DNA from: JABDQA01 sp963759125
GTDB lineage: Bacteria; Desulfobacterota; Desulfobulbia; Desulfobulbales; Desulfocapsaceae
Reading direction: 5' to 3'
NCBI GenBank assembly: GCA_963759125.1
Contig: CAVWXN010000005.1
Span: 558,001 to 622,000, forward strand
DNA: 64,000 nucleotides
Positions 17,748 through 25,602 of the stretch are shown piece by piece. The notes beneath the pieces are model-generated. The model saw only the letters and a program-made list of their open reading frames with translations, did no database searches and had not been told where the DNA came from. A program made the position numbers and the translations under genes. Position 1 is the first letter of the stretch. Every line of letters begins with the position of its first letter.

Positions 17748-17781
17748 AAATTAAATAACGGATTGTTTTGTTATTTAATTT
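17748..17781. repeat. Perfect 12-bp AT-rich inverted repeat
   Basis: AAATTAAATAAC (17748-17759) and GTTATTTAATTT (17770-17781) around a 10-base loop, about 115 bp upstream of the sulfotransferase-like start. A hairpin or regulator site is possible. Confidence 0.5.
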
Positions 17782-17959
17782 GTTCATTGGCTCAGATAGT
17801 GCGTTTTAATTGACCAGCCCTGGCTATAAGAATCTGGGTAATTTTCTAAGTAGATTTCTAAATGGTTAGAGGCCATGCGGTAGAGTTTGATTGATCATTT
17901 AATATCATTGCTAAATTCTGTGAAGCATATGTCTCAAACACTATGGATCAAAGGTTATT

Positions 17960-18104
17960 ATTTAGTTTCCATCCGGAAACGGCCCTTTTGTCCGCGCTTC
18001 ATTGTACTCGAAATTTTATCCTCGGAATATCAACTCGGCCTGCGGTAAAATTTCTCGCACGCCTCGATCTTGAAGAAAATTGCTCGTTTCCGGATGGAAA
18101 CTAT
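17960..18104 (+). repeat. Structured dispersed repeat, copy C, with nested terminal palindromes
   Basis: Core blocks ATTTTATCCTCGGAATATC, GGCCTGCGGTAAAATTT and GCCTCGATCTTGAAGAAAAT match copies A and B. Unlike them, it is bounded by inverted arms TAGTTTCCATCCGGAAACG (from 17963) and CGTTTCCGGATGGAAACTA (from 18086), 19 bp each; each arm is itself nearly palindromic (TTTCC-ATC-GGAAA type). Confidence 0.8.
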
Positions 18105-18265
18105 TTAGTAATCTCTACTGGGGTGAATCATTCCCCAGAACTAGGATTACTAGGGTTTATCTGTAACTAACGATAATCTTATTATTATTTTCGGCTATGA
18201 AGGTGACTTGGTTGAGTTTCCAGTCTAAGGTTGTGTTTAGTCTCTGACCGCGTTACCTGTAAATC

Positions 18266-20308
18266 ATGTTTTCAAGACTTCTTATATCGATCGGCATATC
18301 CATCGGTTTGCTGGGTATCCTGATTCACTTCACGCTTGCTTCGGCTGAACCAGCCCTCTGGTCAAGTCTGATCAATGCTCTGCTCGCTTTTCCTCTCGCC
18401 TATCTGCTGCTCTATTTTGTGGCCTCACTGATACGCACTCTGCTGCAATCCTTGCGTTACCGGATGCTCTTGAGCACCTCAGAGGAGGTGGTGCCAACGC
18501 TGTTTCATGTCTACCTGGTCACCCTGAGTCGTAACATGTTCGTGGATATGCTGCCGGCGCGGCTCGGAGAGTTGAGCTATATCGCCATGCTTAACAGGGG
18601 GTACAAGGTGAGTGGCGAATCCTGCGTATCATCGCTGGCCATTTCCTTTGTGTTCGACCTGATTGCCCTGGGTGTTCTTATGGCGTTACTTTTTGTTCTT
18701 CAGGCAGTTGGGGGTGATTTTCAAAGCTGGATGGCGGGAGCGGTACTGGTGCTTGTCCTGCTGATACTGTTTCTTATTTTTCTTCTCTATCCGGCAATCG
18801 CTTTGGCGAACAAGGTGATTGCCAGGATAGCGTGGCTGCAGCGCGGAATTGCCGGCAAAGTTTCGAATCTGCTTTCTAGAATCGAGGGGGCCCTCGATGA
18901 CAGCCGAAAGGCGGGTATCACTGGACATTTGTTGGGATTATCGGTAGGAGTTCGCGCCACTAAATATTTTGGTCTCTACTGTTTGTTCGTAGGTGTTGCA
19001 GCACAATTTCCGGAAATGAACACTTCTGTTGCACGGGTATTGCCAGCCTTGATCAGTGCCGAAGCCGGTGCCAGCCTGCCTGTCCCTGCTTTTATGGGGT
19101 TTGGCACCTATGAAGCCGGGGGAACCCTGGCTTTGACGGTGCTTGGTGCCAGCGCCTCAATGTCTCTTATGGTAATGCTGGCCATGCACGTGCTCAGCCA
19201 GATAATCGATTACCTGCTCGGCGGAATCGGACTTGTGCTCTTCATCATGAAAACAGGAGGAGGCGTGTTCGAGACAAGCTCAGCCAGGAGGATATCATGG
19301 AGAGCAGGGGTGGCAGCTGTTGCCCTGCTGGTGATCACCAGCCTCTTTGTTGTCTATCAGATCAGGGCGGTCAAAAAACGTGGTTCGCTTGTGCCGCCCG
19401 GGCAGGGTCAGCCAGTTGCTTCTGTATCATTGACTCAAAGCGATGTGTTGAAGCAGTTGGAAGGTTTTCTGGTCTGGAGTTCGAACCGATCTGGCAACCA
19501 TGACATCTATCTGCGATCTTTTCCAGATGGCAGTGTAAGGCAACTTACCAGTCACCCCCACACGGAGTATTTTCCGCGCATATCCCCAGACGGCCGCAGG
19601 GTGGTTTTTGCCCGCTCTCACCAACCATGGGTGTCACAGAGAAATGTATTTGCCTGGGATGTCTGGATGATTGACCTGCGATCCGGAGAAGAGCGCCTGC
19701 TTGCGAGGGACGGCAATGTACCCACCTGGTCGGCTGACGGCAGGGCCGTCTTTTTTCAGCGAAACGCCAACCAGGTGGTGAGGATCAACGTCTCTTCCGG
19801 CAAAGAAAAAATTGTCTTCCAGTCGGGTTCCAACCTTGATGTGCCACCTAAAACAGAGCTGCAAACACCAAATGTAAATGGTGACGGCAGACTGGCGGTG
19901 ACCTTCAGGAGAGCCTTGCGGGCAACGGCGGTGGTCGATAGTAGAGGATCTGTCAAAAAAACTGGCAATGGGTGTCAATTGACTTGGGCACCGGGAGACC
20001 AATCTCTGGTAAAAGTCGATGATGGCGGAAACATGGGGAACACCATTTTCAAAGTCGATGCCTCAACTCTGGCGGTGGAAAAACTGTTCGATGCCCCGGG
20101 CGACTACAGCCACGAATATTTTCCCATGATTGCCAATACGGGAGATGTGCTCGTCTACGGGGCGAGCAGCGGTGGTCACGAACATGACACTGCCGACTAT
20201 GAAATCTTTCTATGGGCTATCGGTGCGCCAGCCACGGAGGCAGTCAGATTGACCCATCACACCGGCAACGACTGCTGGCCGGATCTTTACCTGCGCAGGC
20301 CCCTGTGA
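18266..20308 (+). CDS. LPG-synthase-like (UPF0104/AglD) membrane domain fused to a PD40/TolB-type propeller
   Basis: 680 aa. Residues 1-350 form 8-9 membrane helices with the pattern of the lysylphosphatidylglycerol-synthase transmembrane family (FVDMLPARLGELSYIAMLNR, SFVFDLIALGVLMALLF, EAGASLPVPAFMGFGTYEAG, SQIIDYLLGGIGLVLF), a group that includes lipid flippases. A further helix near residue 355 leads to a periplasmic part (about 390-680) with TolB-like beta-propeller blades: WSSNRSGNHDIYLRSFPDGS, FPRISPDGRRVVFARS, PTWSADGRAVFFQR, NDCWPDLYLRRP. No lysyltransferase domain is present. The combination is unusual to me; a role in moving or sensing a lipid-linked glycan is inference from the neighbouring export operon. 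Confidence 0.8.
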   Translation: MFSRLLISIGISIGLLGILIHFTLASAEPALWSSLINALLAFPLAYLLLYFVASLIRTLLQSLRYRMLLSTSEEVVPTLFHVYLVTLSRNMFVDMLPARLGELSYIAMLNRGYKVSGESCVSSLAISFVFDLIALGVLMALLFVLQAVGGDFQSWMAGAVLVLVLLILFLIFLLYPAIALANKVIARIAWLQRGIAGKVSNLLSRIEGALDDSRKAGITGHLLGLSVGVRATKYFGLYCLFVGVAAQFPEMNTSVARVLPALISAEAGASLPVPAFMGFGTYEAGGTLALTVLGASASMSLMVMLAMHVLSQIIDYLLGGIGLVLFIMKTGGGVFETSSARRISWRAGVAAVALLVITSLFVVYQIRAVKKRGSLVPPGQGQPVASVSLTQSDVLKQLEGFLVWSSNRSGNHDIYLRSFPDGSVRQLTSHPHTEYFPRISPDGRRVVFARSHQPWVSQRNVFAWDVWMIDLRSGEERLLARDGNVPTWSADGRAVFFQRNANQVVRINVSSGKEKIVFQSGSNLDVPPKTELQTPNVNGDGRLAVTFRRALRATAVVDSRGSVKKTGNGCQLTWAPGDQSLVKVDDGGNMGNTIFKVDASTLAVEKLFDAPGDYSHEYFPMIANTGDVLVYGASSGGHEHDTADYEIFLWAIGAPATEAVRLTHHTGNDCWPDLYLRRPL

Positions 20309-20419
20309 TAGTCAACCTGCTCAAACCAGAGGCCGATTGCCTTTTAACCTTTAATGGTATATGTTTCGCTGCTTCGCATGAGTGAAATTTAAAAAGAGGC
20401 TATTGCTGGAGAAATCAGA

Positions 20420-21367
20420 ATGACAACACACAAAAGGATTGCCATCACGGGCGGTGCCGGCTTTCTCGGTTCCCATCTGTGCGAAAAATTGATCGACCAG
20501 GGGCACGAGGTGCTGTGTATCGACAATTTTTTTACCGGAAACAAACAGAATATTCTTCAGCTGCTGGACAATCCATTGTTCGAGTTGATCCGTCATGACG
20601 TGACCTTTCCACTCTATCTGGAGGTTGATGAAATCTACAACCTGGCCTGCCCGGCCTCGCCGATCCATTATCAGTTCGATCCGGTGCAGACCACCAAAAC
20701 CTCGGTACATGGCGCCATCAATATGCTGGGGCTGGCCAAGCGCATCAAGGCAAAGATTTTGCAAGCTTCGACTAGTGAAGTATATGGCGACCCACAGGTT
20801 CACCCGCAGCCCGAATCATATTGGGGCCATGTCAACCCCCATGGCATTCGGGCCTGTTACGACGAAGGAAAACGCTGTGCAGAGACGCTTTTCTTCGATT
20901 ATTATCGCCAGCACAAGTTGAAGATCAAGATTGCCCGTATCTTCAACACCTATGGACCCCGCATGCATCCAGATGACGGCCGGGTGGTCTCCAATTTCAT
21001 AGTTCAGGCACTTAAGGGAGATCCCATTACCGTCTACGGCGACGGCAGCCAGAGCCGCTCCTTCTGCTACGTGGACGATTTGATCGAAGCCTTCGTCAGG
21101 CTGATGGACACCGAGGATGACTTCACCGGGCCGGTCAACCTGGGTAATCCAAGAGAATTTACTATCCTGGAACTAGCCAAAAAAGTTATCGGGCTCACCG
21201 GATCGGCTTCAGATATAGTTTTCGTGCCGCTGCCAGGCGACGACCCGAAGCAACGGCAGCCTGAAATCTCCCTTGCAAGAGAAAAGCTAAATTGGGAGCC
21301 TGGCATAGAATTGGAAGCGGGGTTAACCCCCACCATTAGTTACTTTTCAGAACTCTTAAGAGTTTAG
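20420..21367 (+). CDS. uxs: UDP-glucuronic acid decarboxylase (UDP-xylose synthase)
   Basis: 315-aa short-chain dehydrogenase/epimerase family enzyme, converting UDP-glucuronate to UDP-xylose with bound NAD. The Rossmann motif GGAGFLGSHL is at residues 11-20; the catalytic region is ASTSEVYGDP with YDEGKR (Tyr and Lys of YxxxK), then ARIFNTYGPRM, and DGSQSRSFCYVDDL, all in the UXS pattern. The family feature ACPASPIHYQ is present. It is the first gene of the plus-strand polysaccharide operon, 9 bp before wzm, so xylose or a derivative is a likely part of the exported glycan. Confidence 0.93.
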   Translation: MTTHKRIAITGGAGFLGSHLCEKLIDQGHEVLCIDNFFTGNKQNILQLLDNPLFELIRHDVTFPLYLEVDEIYNLACPASPIHYQFDPVQTTKTSVHGAINMLGLAKRIKAKILQASTSEVYGDPQVHPQPESYWGHVNPHGIRACYDEGKRCAETLFFDYYRQHKLKIKIARIFNTYGPRMHPDDGRVVSNFIVQALKGDPITVYGDGSQSRSFCYVDDLIEAFVRLMDTEDDFTGPVNLGNPREFTILELAKKVIGLTGSASDIVFVPLPGDDPKQRQPEISLAREKLNWEPGIELEAGLTPTISYFSELLRV

Positions 21368-21376
21368 TAACGACCA

Positions 21377-22183
21377 ATGATCGGAGCTGGGGTAGTAAAA
21401 CTAGCCAAGGACATTGTTCAGTATAGGCAGATGCTCCAGGCACTCGCCAAGCGTGAAGTGGCGAGCATGTATGTAGGCTCGTTTCTTGGCTTCGTCTGGA
21501 CCTTTATTCACCCAGCCGTGATGATTCTGGTGTTCTGGTTTGTGTTCAGTGTCGGATTCCGGGCCAAACCGATGCAAGACGTGCCGTTTGTGGTATGGCT
21601 TACCTGTGGTATGGCTCCATGGTTTCTATTTGCTTCGATACTCACTTCAACAACATCGGTCATCATTCAATACGGTCATCTGATAAAAAAGACAGTATTC
21701 CCGTCTCAGATCCTGGTTGTAGTTAAGATCTTATCAAACATGGCGGGCCACTTGGCTTTTATCTCCCTGGTTATCGTATTAATAATTTTTAATCAGATGC
21801 CAGTCAGTATTTACTATCTGCAGGCCTTCTATTATTTGTTCTGTCTGCTGGTTCTGGCCAGTGGCCTGGGCTGGCTCCTGTCATCATTGAATGTGTATGC
21901 ACGTGATGTTGGGCAGCTGGTGCCGGTTATTGTCCAGGTGGGTTTCTGGGGGTCCGCTATCTTTTGGGATATCTCAATTATGTCACCAACGATCCAGCTG
22001 GTTCTGAAACTCAACCCGGTGTACTATATAATCCAGGGTTACCGAGATTCGTTCATCTATTTCGTGCCATTCTGGCATCATGGTGCCTACACCATCTATT
22101 TTTGGGTCTTTGCCCTGTTCTTTTTACTTACCGGCGGCTGGGTCTTCAGGAGGCTAAAGCCACAATTTGCAGATGTGTTATAA
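21377..22183 (+). CDS. wzm: ABC-2 type polysaccharide export permease
   Basis: 268 aa, six membrane helices, of the Wzm/KpsM/RfbA family. Seen are the amphipathic N-terminal segment with KREVASMYVGSFLGFVWTFI, then FVFSVGFRA, FVVWLTCGMAPWFLFASILT, and the C-terminal LNPVYYIIQGYRD that ends most family members. With Wzt 15 bp downstream it forms the exporter that moves a completed lipid-linked polysaccharide across the inner membrane. Confidence 0.93.
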   Translation: MIGAGVVKLAKDIVQYRQMLQALAKREVASMYVGSFLGFVWTFIHPAVMILVFWFVFSVGFRAKPMQDVPFVVWLTCGMAPWFLFASILTSTTSVIIQYGHLIKKTVFPSQILVVVKILSNMAGHLAFISLVIVLIIFNQMPVSIYYLQAFYYLFCLLVLASGLGWLLSSLNVYARDVGQLVPVIVQVGFWGSAIFWDISIMSPTIQLVLKLNPVYYIIQGYRDSFIYFVPFWHHGAYTIYFWVFALFFLLTGGWVFRRLKPQFADVL

Positions 22184-22198
22184 GGACTGGCTGACGAA

Positions 22199-23524
22199 AT
22201 GAATATTACCTCGATCTCCGCTCAGCATATCAACAAAACCTACCGCCTCTACACCCGAAACTCGCATCGGATTCTGGAGACCTTTCATCCGCGCAGAAAG
22301 CAGTATCATAAGCCGTTTGTGGCGCTCGATGATGTATCTTTTACGGTAAATCGCGGGGAGTCGGTCGGTATTATCGGCAAGAACGGCAGCGGCAAGTCCA
22401 CCCTGCTGCAAATCCTTTGCGGGGTGCTGCAGCCAACGGCAGGTGAAGTGAAGGTACGAGGTCGAATTTCAGCTTTGCTTGAACTTGGGGCTGGTTTTAA
22501 TCCGGAGTTTACAGGCCGTGAGAATATATATCTCAGCGGCACAATTATGGGTTTGCCCAGGGACTACATTGATAAGAATATTGTCAATATTTTGGCTTTT
22601 GCCGACATTGGTGAATACGTCGATCAACCGGTCAAGCTCTATTCGAGTGGAATGTATGTTCGGCTTGCCTTTGCTACCGCAATCAGTGTTGAACCGGAGA
22701 TCTTGATAGTTGACGAGGCCCTGGCGGTTGGAGATATCTTTTTTCAGCAGAAATGCATAGCCCACATGAAAGAGATGCGCAAGAATGCCACCATTGTTTT
22801 TGTGACCCATGACATGCACGCGGTGACCAATCTTTGTGAACGAGTCATTTTGCTGGAGAGGGGTAAAGTAATCTTTGATGGTGAACCGATCGACGGGGTG
22901 TCCGAGTACACCAAGATGATTCATAACGACCGTTTCAGGGAAGTCGACGGCCTAGTCGGAAAAGCTGTTGACATAGAAAGAACCTCGCCTGATGAAACCG
23001 TTGAGACTTCCACATCAGTGACGGAGGAGGAAGGCTGGCTGATAGTAACGGAAGACGACAAGGGTGGAGCGCTCGAAGTTGAGATCAACAAAATCCAAAT
23101 CGTTGATAAAGCCGGAAAACCGATTGTTACGGTAGTTAAAGGGGATGTGGTTACCATTCAGCTGATTCTCGAGGCCAAACGCGCAATAAATGATTTGATC
23201 ATTGGCTACACGGTCAAAGATCGAATCGGCAACTCAATCTTTGGCGAAAACACCTGCTCATCACTGTCAGAGTCATTCTCCATCAAAGCAGGCCGCTCAA
23301 TCGTGCAGTACGATTTTACCTGGCCCGAAGTCTACCCAGAGACCTACACGATGACGGTTGGCATCGGTGAAGGTACAGACCCTTTTGTACACACGATTCA
23401 CTGCTGGGCCCACAATATCGTCTCGGTGGAAGCGCTGAGCCCCGGTCGAGGGATTCATGGTATTTTCAACAACCCCATCCAGTCTTGTGAGATCAGAGAA
23501 CTGACAGGTGGACATCAATCTTGA
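22199..23524 (+). CDS. wzt: Polysaccharide ABC exporter ATPase with C-terminal cargo-binding domain
   Basis: 441 aa. Residues 1-245 are a nucleotide-binding domain: Walker A GKNGSGKST, signature YSSGMYVRLAFA, Walker B EILIVDEALAVGD, switch His in FVTHDMH. After an acidic linker the last 150 residues (IVDKAGKPIVTVVKGDVVTI, YTVKDRIGNSIFGENT, VGIGEGTD) form a Wzt-type carbohydrate-binding beta-sandwich. Such a domain recognises the capped non-reducing end of its own polymer in Wzm/Wzt systems, so chain length is probably set by a terminal modification. The next gene starts at a TTG overlapping this stop. Confidence 0.94.
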   Translation: MNITSISAQHINKTYRLYTRNSHRILETFHPRRKQYHKPFVALDDVSFTVNRGESVGIIGKNGSGKSTLLQILCGVLQPTAGEVKVRGRISALLELGAGFNPEFTGRENIYLSGTIMGLPRDYIDKNIVNILAFADIGEYVDQPVKLYSSGMYVRLAFATAISVEPEILIVDEALAVGDIFFQQKCIAHMKEMRKNATIVFVTHDMHAVTNLCERVILLERGKVIFDGEPIDGVSEYTKMIHNDRFREVDGLVGKAVDIERTSPDETVETSTSVTEEEGWLIVTEDDKGGALEVEINKIQIVDKAGKPIVTVVKGDVVTIQLILEAKRAINDLIIGYTVKDRIGNSIFGENTCSSLSESFSIKAGRSIVQYDFTWPEVYPETYTMTVGIGEGTDPFVHTIHCWAHNIVSVEALSPGRGIHGIFNNPIQSCEIRELTGGHQS

Positions 23525-25602
23525 ATGCTCACATTCTTCCTGCATCAGAATTAATTGACAATGTAAAGCAGATTATTGGCGATATGACACCACTGCCTGC
23601 TGTTGTCTGCTTCGATTTTTTCGATACTCTGGTTCTCAGAACGGTATCTCCTGAAGATACCAAAAGGCTTGCGGCAGAGAAGCTTTCTGGAGAAATCAAG
23701 ACCAATTTAAACGCTGATGAGATTTATCAGCTGCGCAATATGCTGGAGCTCCGGTTTTGCCGGGAGAACCTGGAAGCCGGCAATGATCCTGAATTCAACC
23801 TGGTGGAGCTTGCCGGCGCCATGCATAACCGGCTCTACACGTTTGGTTTGTTCGAGGGTGAAGAGGATAGTAACAAGTTTAGCAACCGTATTATTGAGAT
23901 AGAACTGGCTGTAGAAAAAAAAGTACAGCGGATTAATAAAGACGTGGCCGATCTCTTAAAATACTGCCATGACAAAGGGGTCACTACCGCCATAATCTCT
24001 GATTTTTATCTTCCCCAAAAATACTTCCTTGAGCTTTTGAACCATCACGGTCTCAGAGATCAGGTCGACCATTTGTTTGTCTCTGCAGATCAAAGGCTGA
24101 CTAAGGGGCATAGCGGCAGGCTCTATCGCTTTGCGGCGAAAGCGATTGGGTGTAACCCTGAACAAATGATCATGATCGGTGACAACCCTCAAGCAGATGT
24201 CTCCCAGGCCACTGCCCAGGGGTTGACAGCCTATTGTCTAGAGGCTCCTTTGTCGATTAGTCGTAAGAAATCAGAGAATTTTGGGCAATATGAAGAGGCT
24301 TTGCAAAACAATAAGGCACCGTTTTTTGCGGAAATGGGTTTGAGTTTGCACTGGTTTATCCGCCGTTTGTTTCTTACGGCCTTGGTTGACGGTCGCCAAG
24401 ATCTGTTTTTCTGTTCGAAAGAAGGAGAATTTTTACAGAAATTATTTATAGATTACCAACAACTGAAGTTCGGCAGACAAGTTATTGACAGCCATTATCT
24501 CTATGTCTCGCGCAAGGCCACTTTTGTCTGCTCCCTGAAACGGCTTGAGCGGGAATCATTTGACAGGCTCTTTGTTCATTATCGAGACTTGTCATTGATC
24601 GAGTTTTTGCAAAGTCTTAATTTTTTTGAAAAACAAGCAATTAAGATATGCTCAGAACTGCAGCTCGATTATAGAACCAGGCACTTCGATCTAAAAAACC
24701 ACGCCGACTTTAAACGGCTGGTTCAGTCGCCACTATTTAACGATCAGTATGATCGCCTGCGCACGCAACAGCGCCAGAATTTTTTAAGATATCTGTCCCA
24801 TTTTAATGTGGATCTCCAAAGAGATGGGCTTGCCCTGGTTGATGTGGGATGGAAGGGATCAATTCAAAACAACATTTATTATGCTTTAGGCGAGCAGGTT
24901 GCGGTGCATGGCTACTATCTCGGCTTGTTGAGTCCGACCGAGATCAGGAAAAAGAACCAAAAAAGCGGCATCTTGTTTCACGATGTGCCGGCTCACTCCG
25001 AATACATCCATGTCTTTAATAACAACCGATCGTTGTTCGAAATGATGCTGGGGGCTTCGCACGGCAGTGCGGCCGGCTATTACTTTGGCGAGCAGTTTGA
25101 GCAGGAGGAGCGAGATGCCAATATAACGCTTATCTCGGTAGGCGATGAGCCGGAGATGCCGCAAATTGCCCTGGTCGACCTACCTGACGAACGTGAGTTG
25201 TATACCACACAGATTGAGCCGCTCCAGGAATTTTATGCCCGGTTGCACGAGGCTATGACAAAACTTTCCAGAACAAGTGCAGAAGAATCTCCTGACTTTG
25301 CCTGGGTCGCCAGGAAGCATGCCAGGATGGTATTCAAACCACGGGGAAGGGAAGTCGATCTGTTCTCGAAACTCTATCATCTTGAGAATTTTGGCCTTTT
25401 CGAGTTTACTGCCTTTGATAATCCTGATCGAATCTCTTTCGTGAAGAGGTTGAAAAATCTCTGGGCCCTGAAGAAAGACCCGGCAGCATTTCTGGAGACG
25501 GGTATCTGGCCGCCGATCATCTTACGGCGGCTTGGCCTCGGTTTTCTGACACCACTTGACGGGCAGAAGAGATTCAACCGAATTTTCGGATCTACCAGAT
25601 GA
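23521..25602 (+). CDS. HAD-superfamily protein with long C-terminal extension
   Basis: 693 aa. Residues 30-255 have HAD phosphatase motifs: VVCFDFFDTLVLRT (nucleophile region), TTAIISDFYLPQKYF and MIMIGDNPQADV. The rest, about 440 residues, resembles the second half of large HAD proteins found in O-antigen loci (FFCSKEGEFLQKL, SHYLYVSRKATFVCSL, GLALVDVGWKGSIQNNIYYA) and has no function I can name. The start is a TTG overlapping the wzt stop; the next ATG in frame (23584) would cut into the HAD motif. It may process a phosphorylated sugar or terminal phosphate of the glycan, by context only. Confidence 0.75.
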   Translation: MNAHILPASELIDNVKQIIGDMTPLPAVVCFDFFDTLVLRTVSPEDTKRLAAEKLSGEIKTNLNADEIYQLRNMLELRFCRENLEAGNDPEFNLVELAGAMHNRLYTFGLFEGEEDSNKFSNRIIEIELAVEKKVQRINKDVADLLKYCHDKGVTTAIISDFYLPQKYFLELLNHHGLRDQVDHLFVSADQRLTKGHSGRLYRFAAKAIGCNPEQMIMIGDNPQADVSQATAQGLTAYCLEAPLSISRKKSENFGQYEEALQNNKAPFFAEMGLSLHWFIRRLFLTALVDGRQDLFFCSKEGEFLQKLFIDYQQLKFGRQVIDSHYLYVSRKATFVCSLKRLERESFDRLFVHYRDLSLIEFLQSLNFFEKQAIKICSELQLDYRTRHFDLKNHADFKRLVQSPLFNDQYDRLRTQQRQNFLRYLSHFNVDLQRDGLALVDVGWKGSIQNNIYYALGEQVAVHGYYLGLLSPTEIRKKNQKSGILFHDVPAHSEYIHVFNNNRSLFEMMLGASHGSAAGYYFGEQFEQEERDANITLISVGDEPEMPQIALVDLPDERELYTTQIEPLQEFYARLHEAMTKLSRTSAEESPDFAWVARKHARMVFKPRGREVDLFSKLYHLENFGLFEFTAFDNPDRISFVKRLKNLWALKKDPAAFLETGIWPPIILRRLGLGFLTPLDGQKRFNRIFGSTR

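Larger units (their letters stand above)
17635..18265. other. 631-bp divergent intergenic region
   Basis: Lies between divergent starts of the sulfotransferase-like gene and the flippase-propeller fusion. It holds a perfect AT-rich inverted repeat (17748-17781) and repeat copy C (17960-18104). An open frame at 17943-18170 consists mostly of the repeat and has no protein character. Promoters for both genes must lie here, but I cannot name boxes with confidence. Confidence 0.6.

Noticed and set aside
17943..18170. 75-codon plus-strand frame
   Set aside because: Composed almost entirely of repeat copy C; the other copies are not open in this frame.
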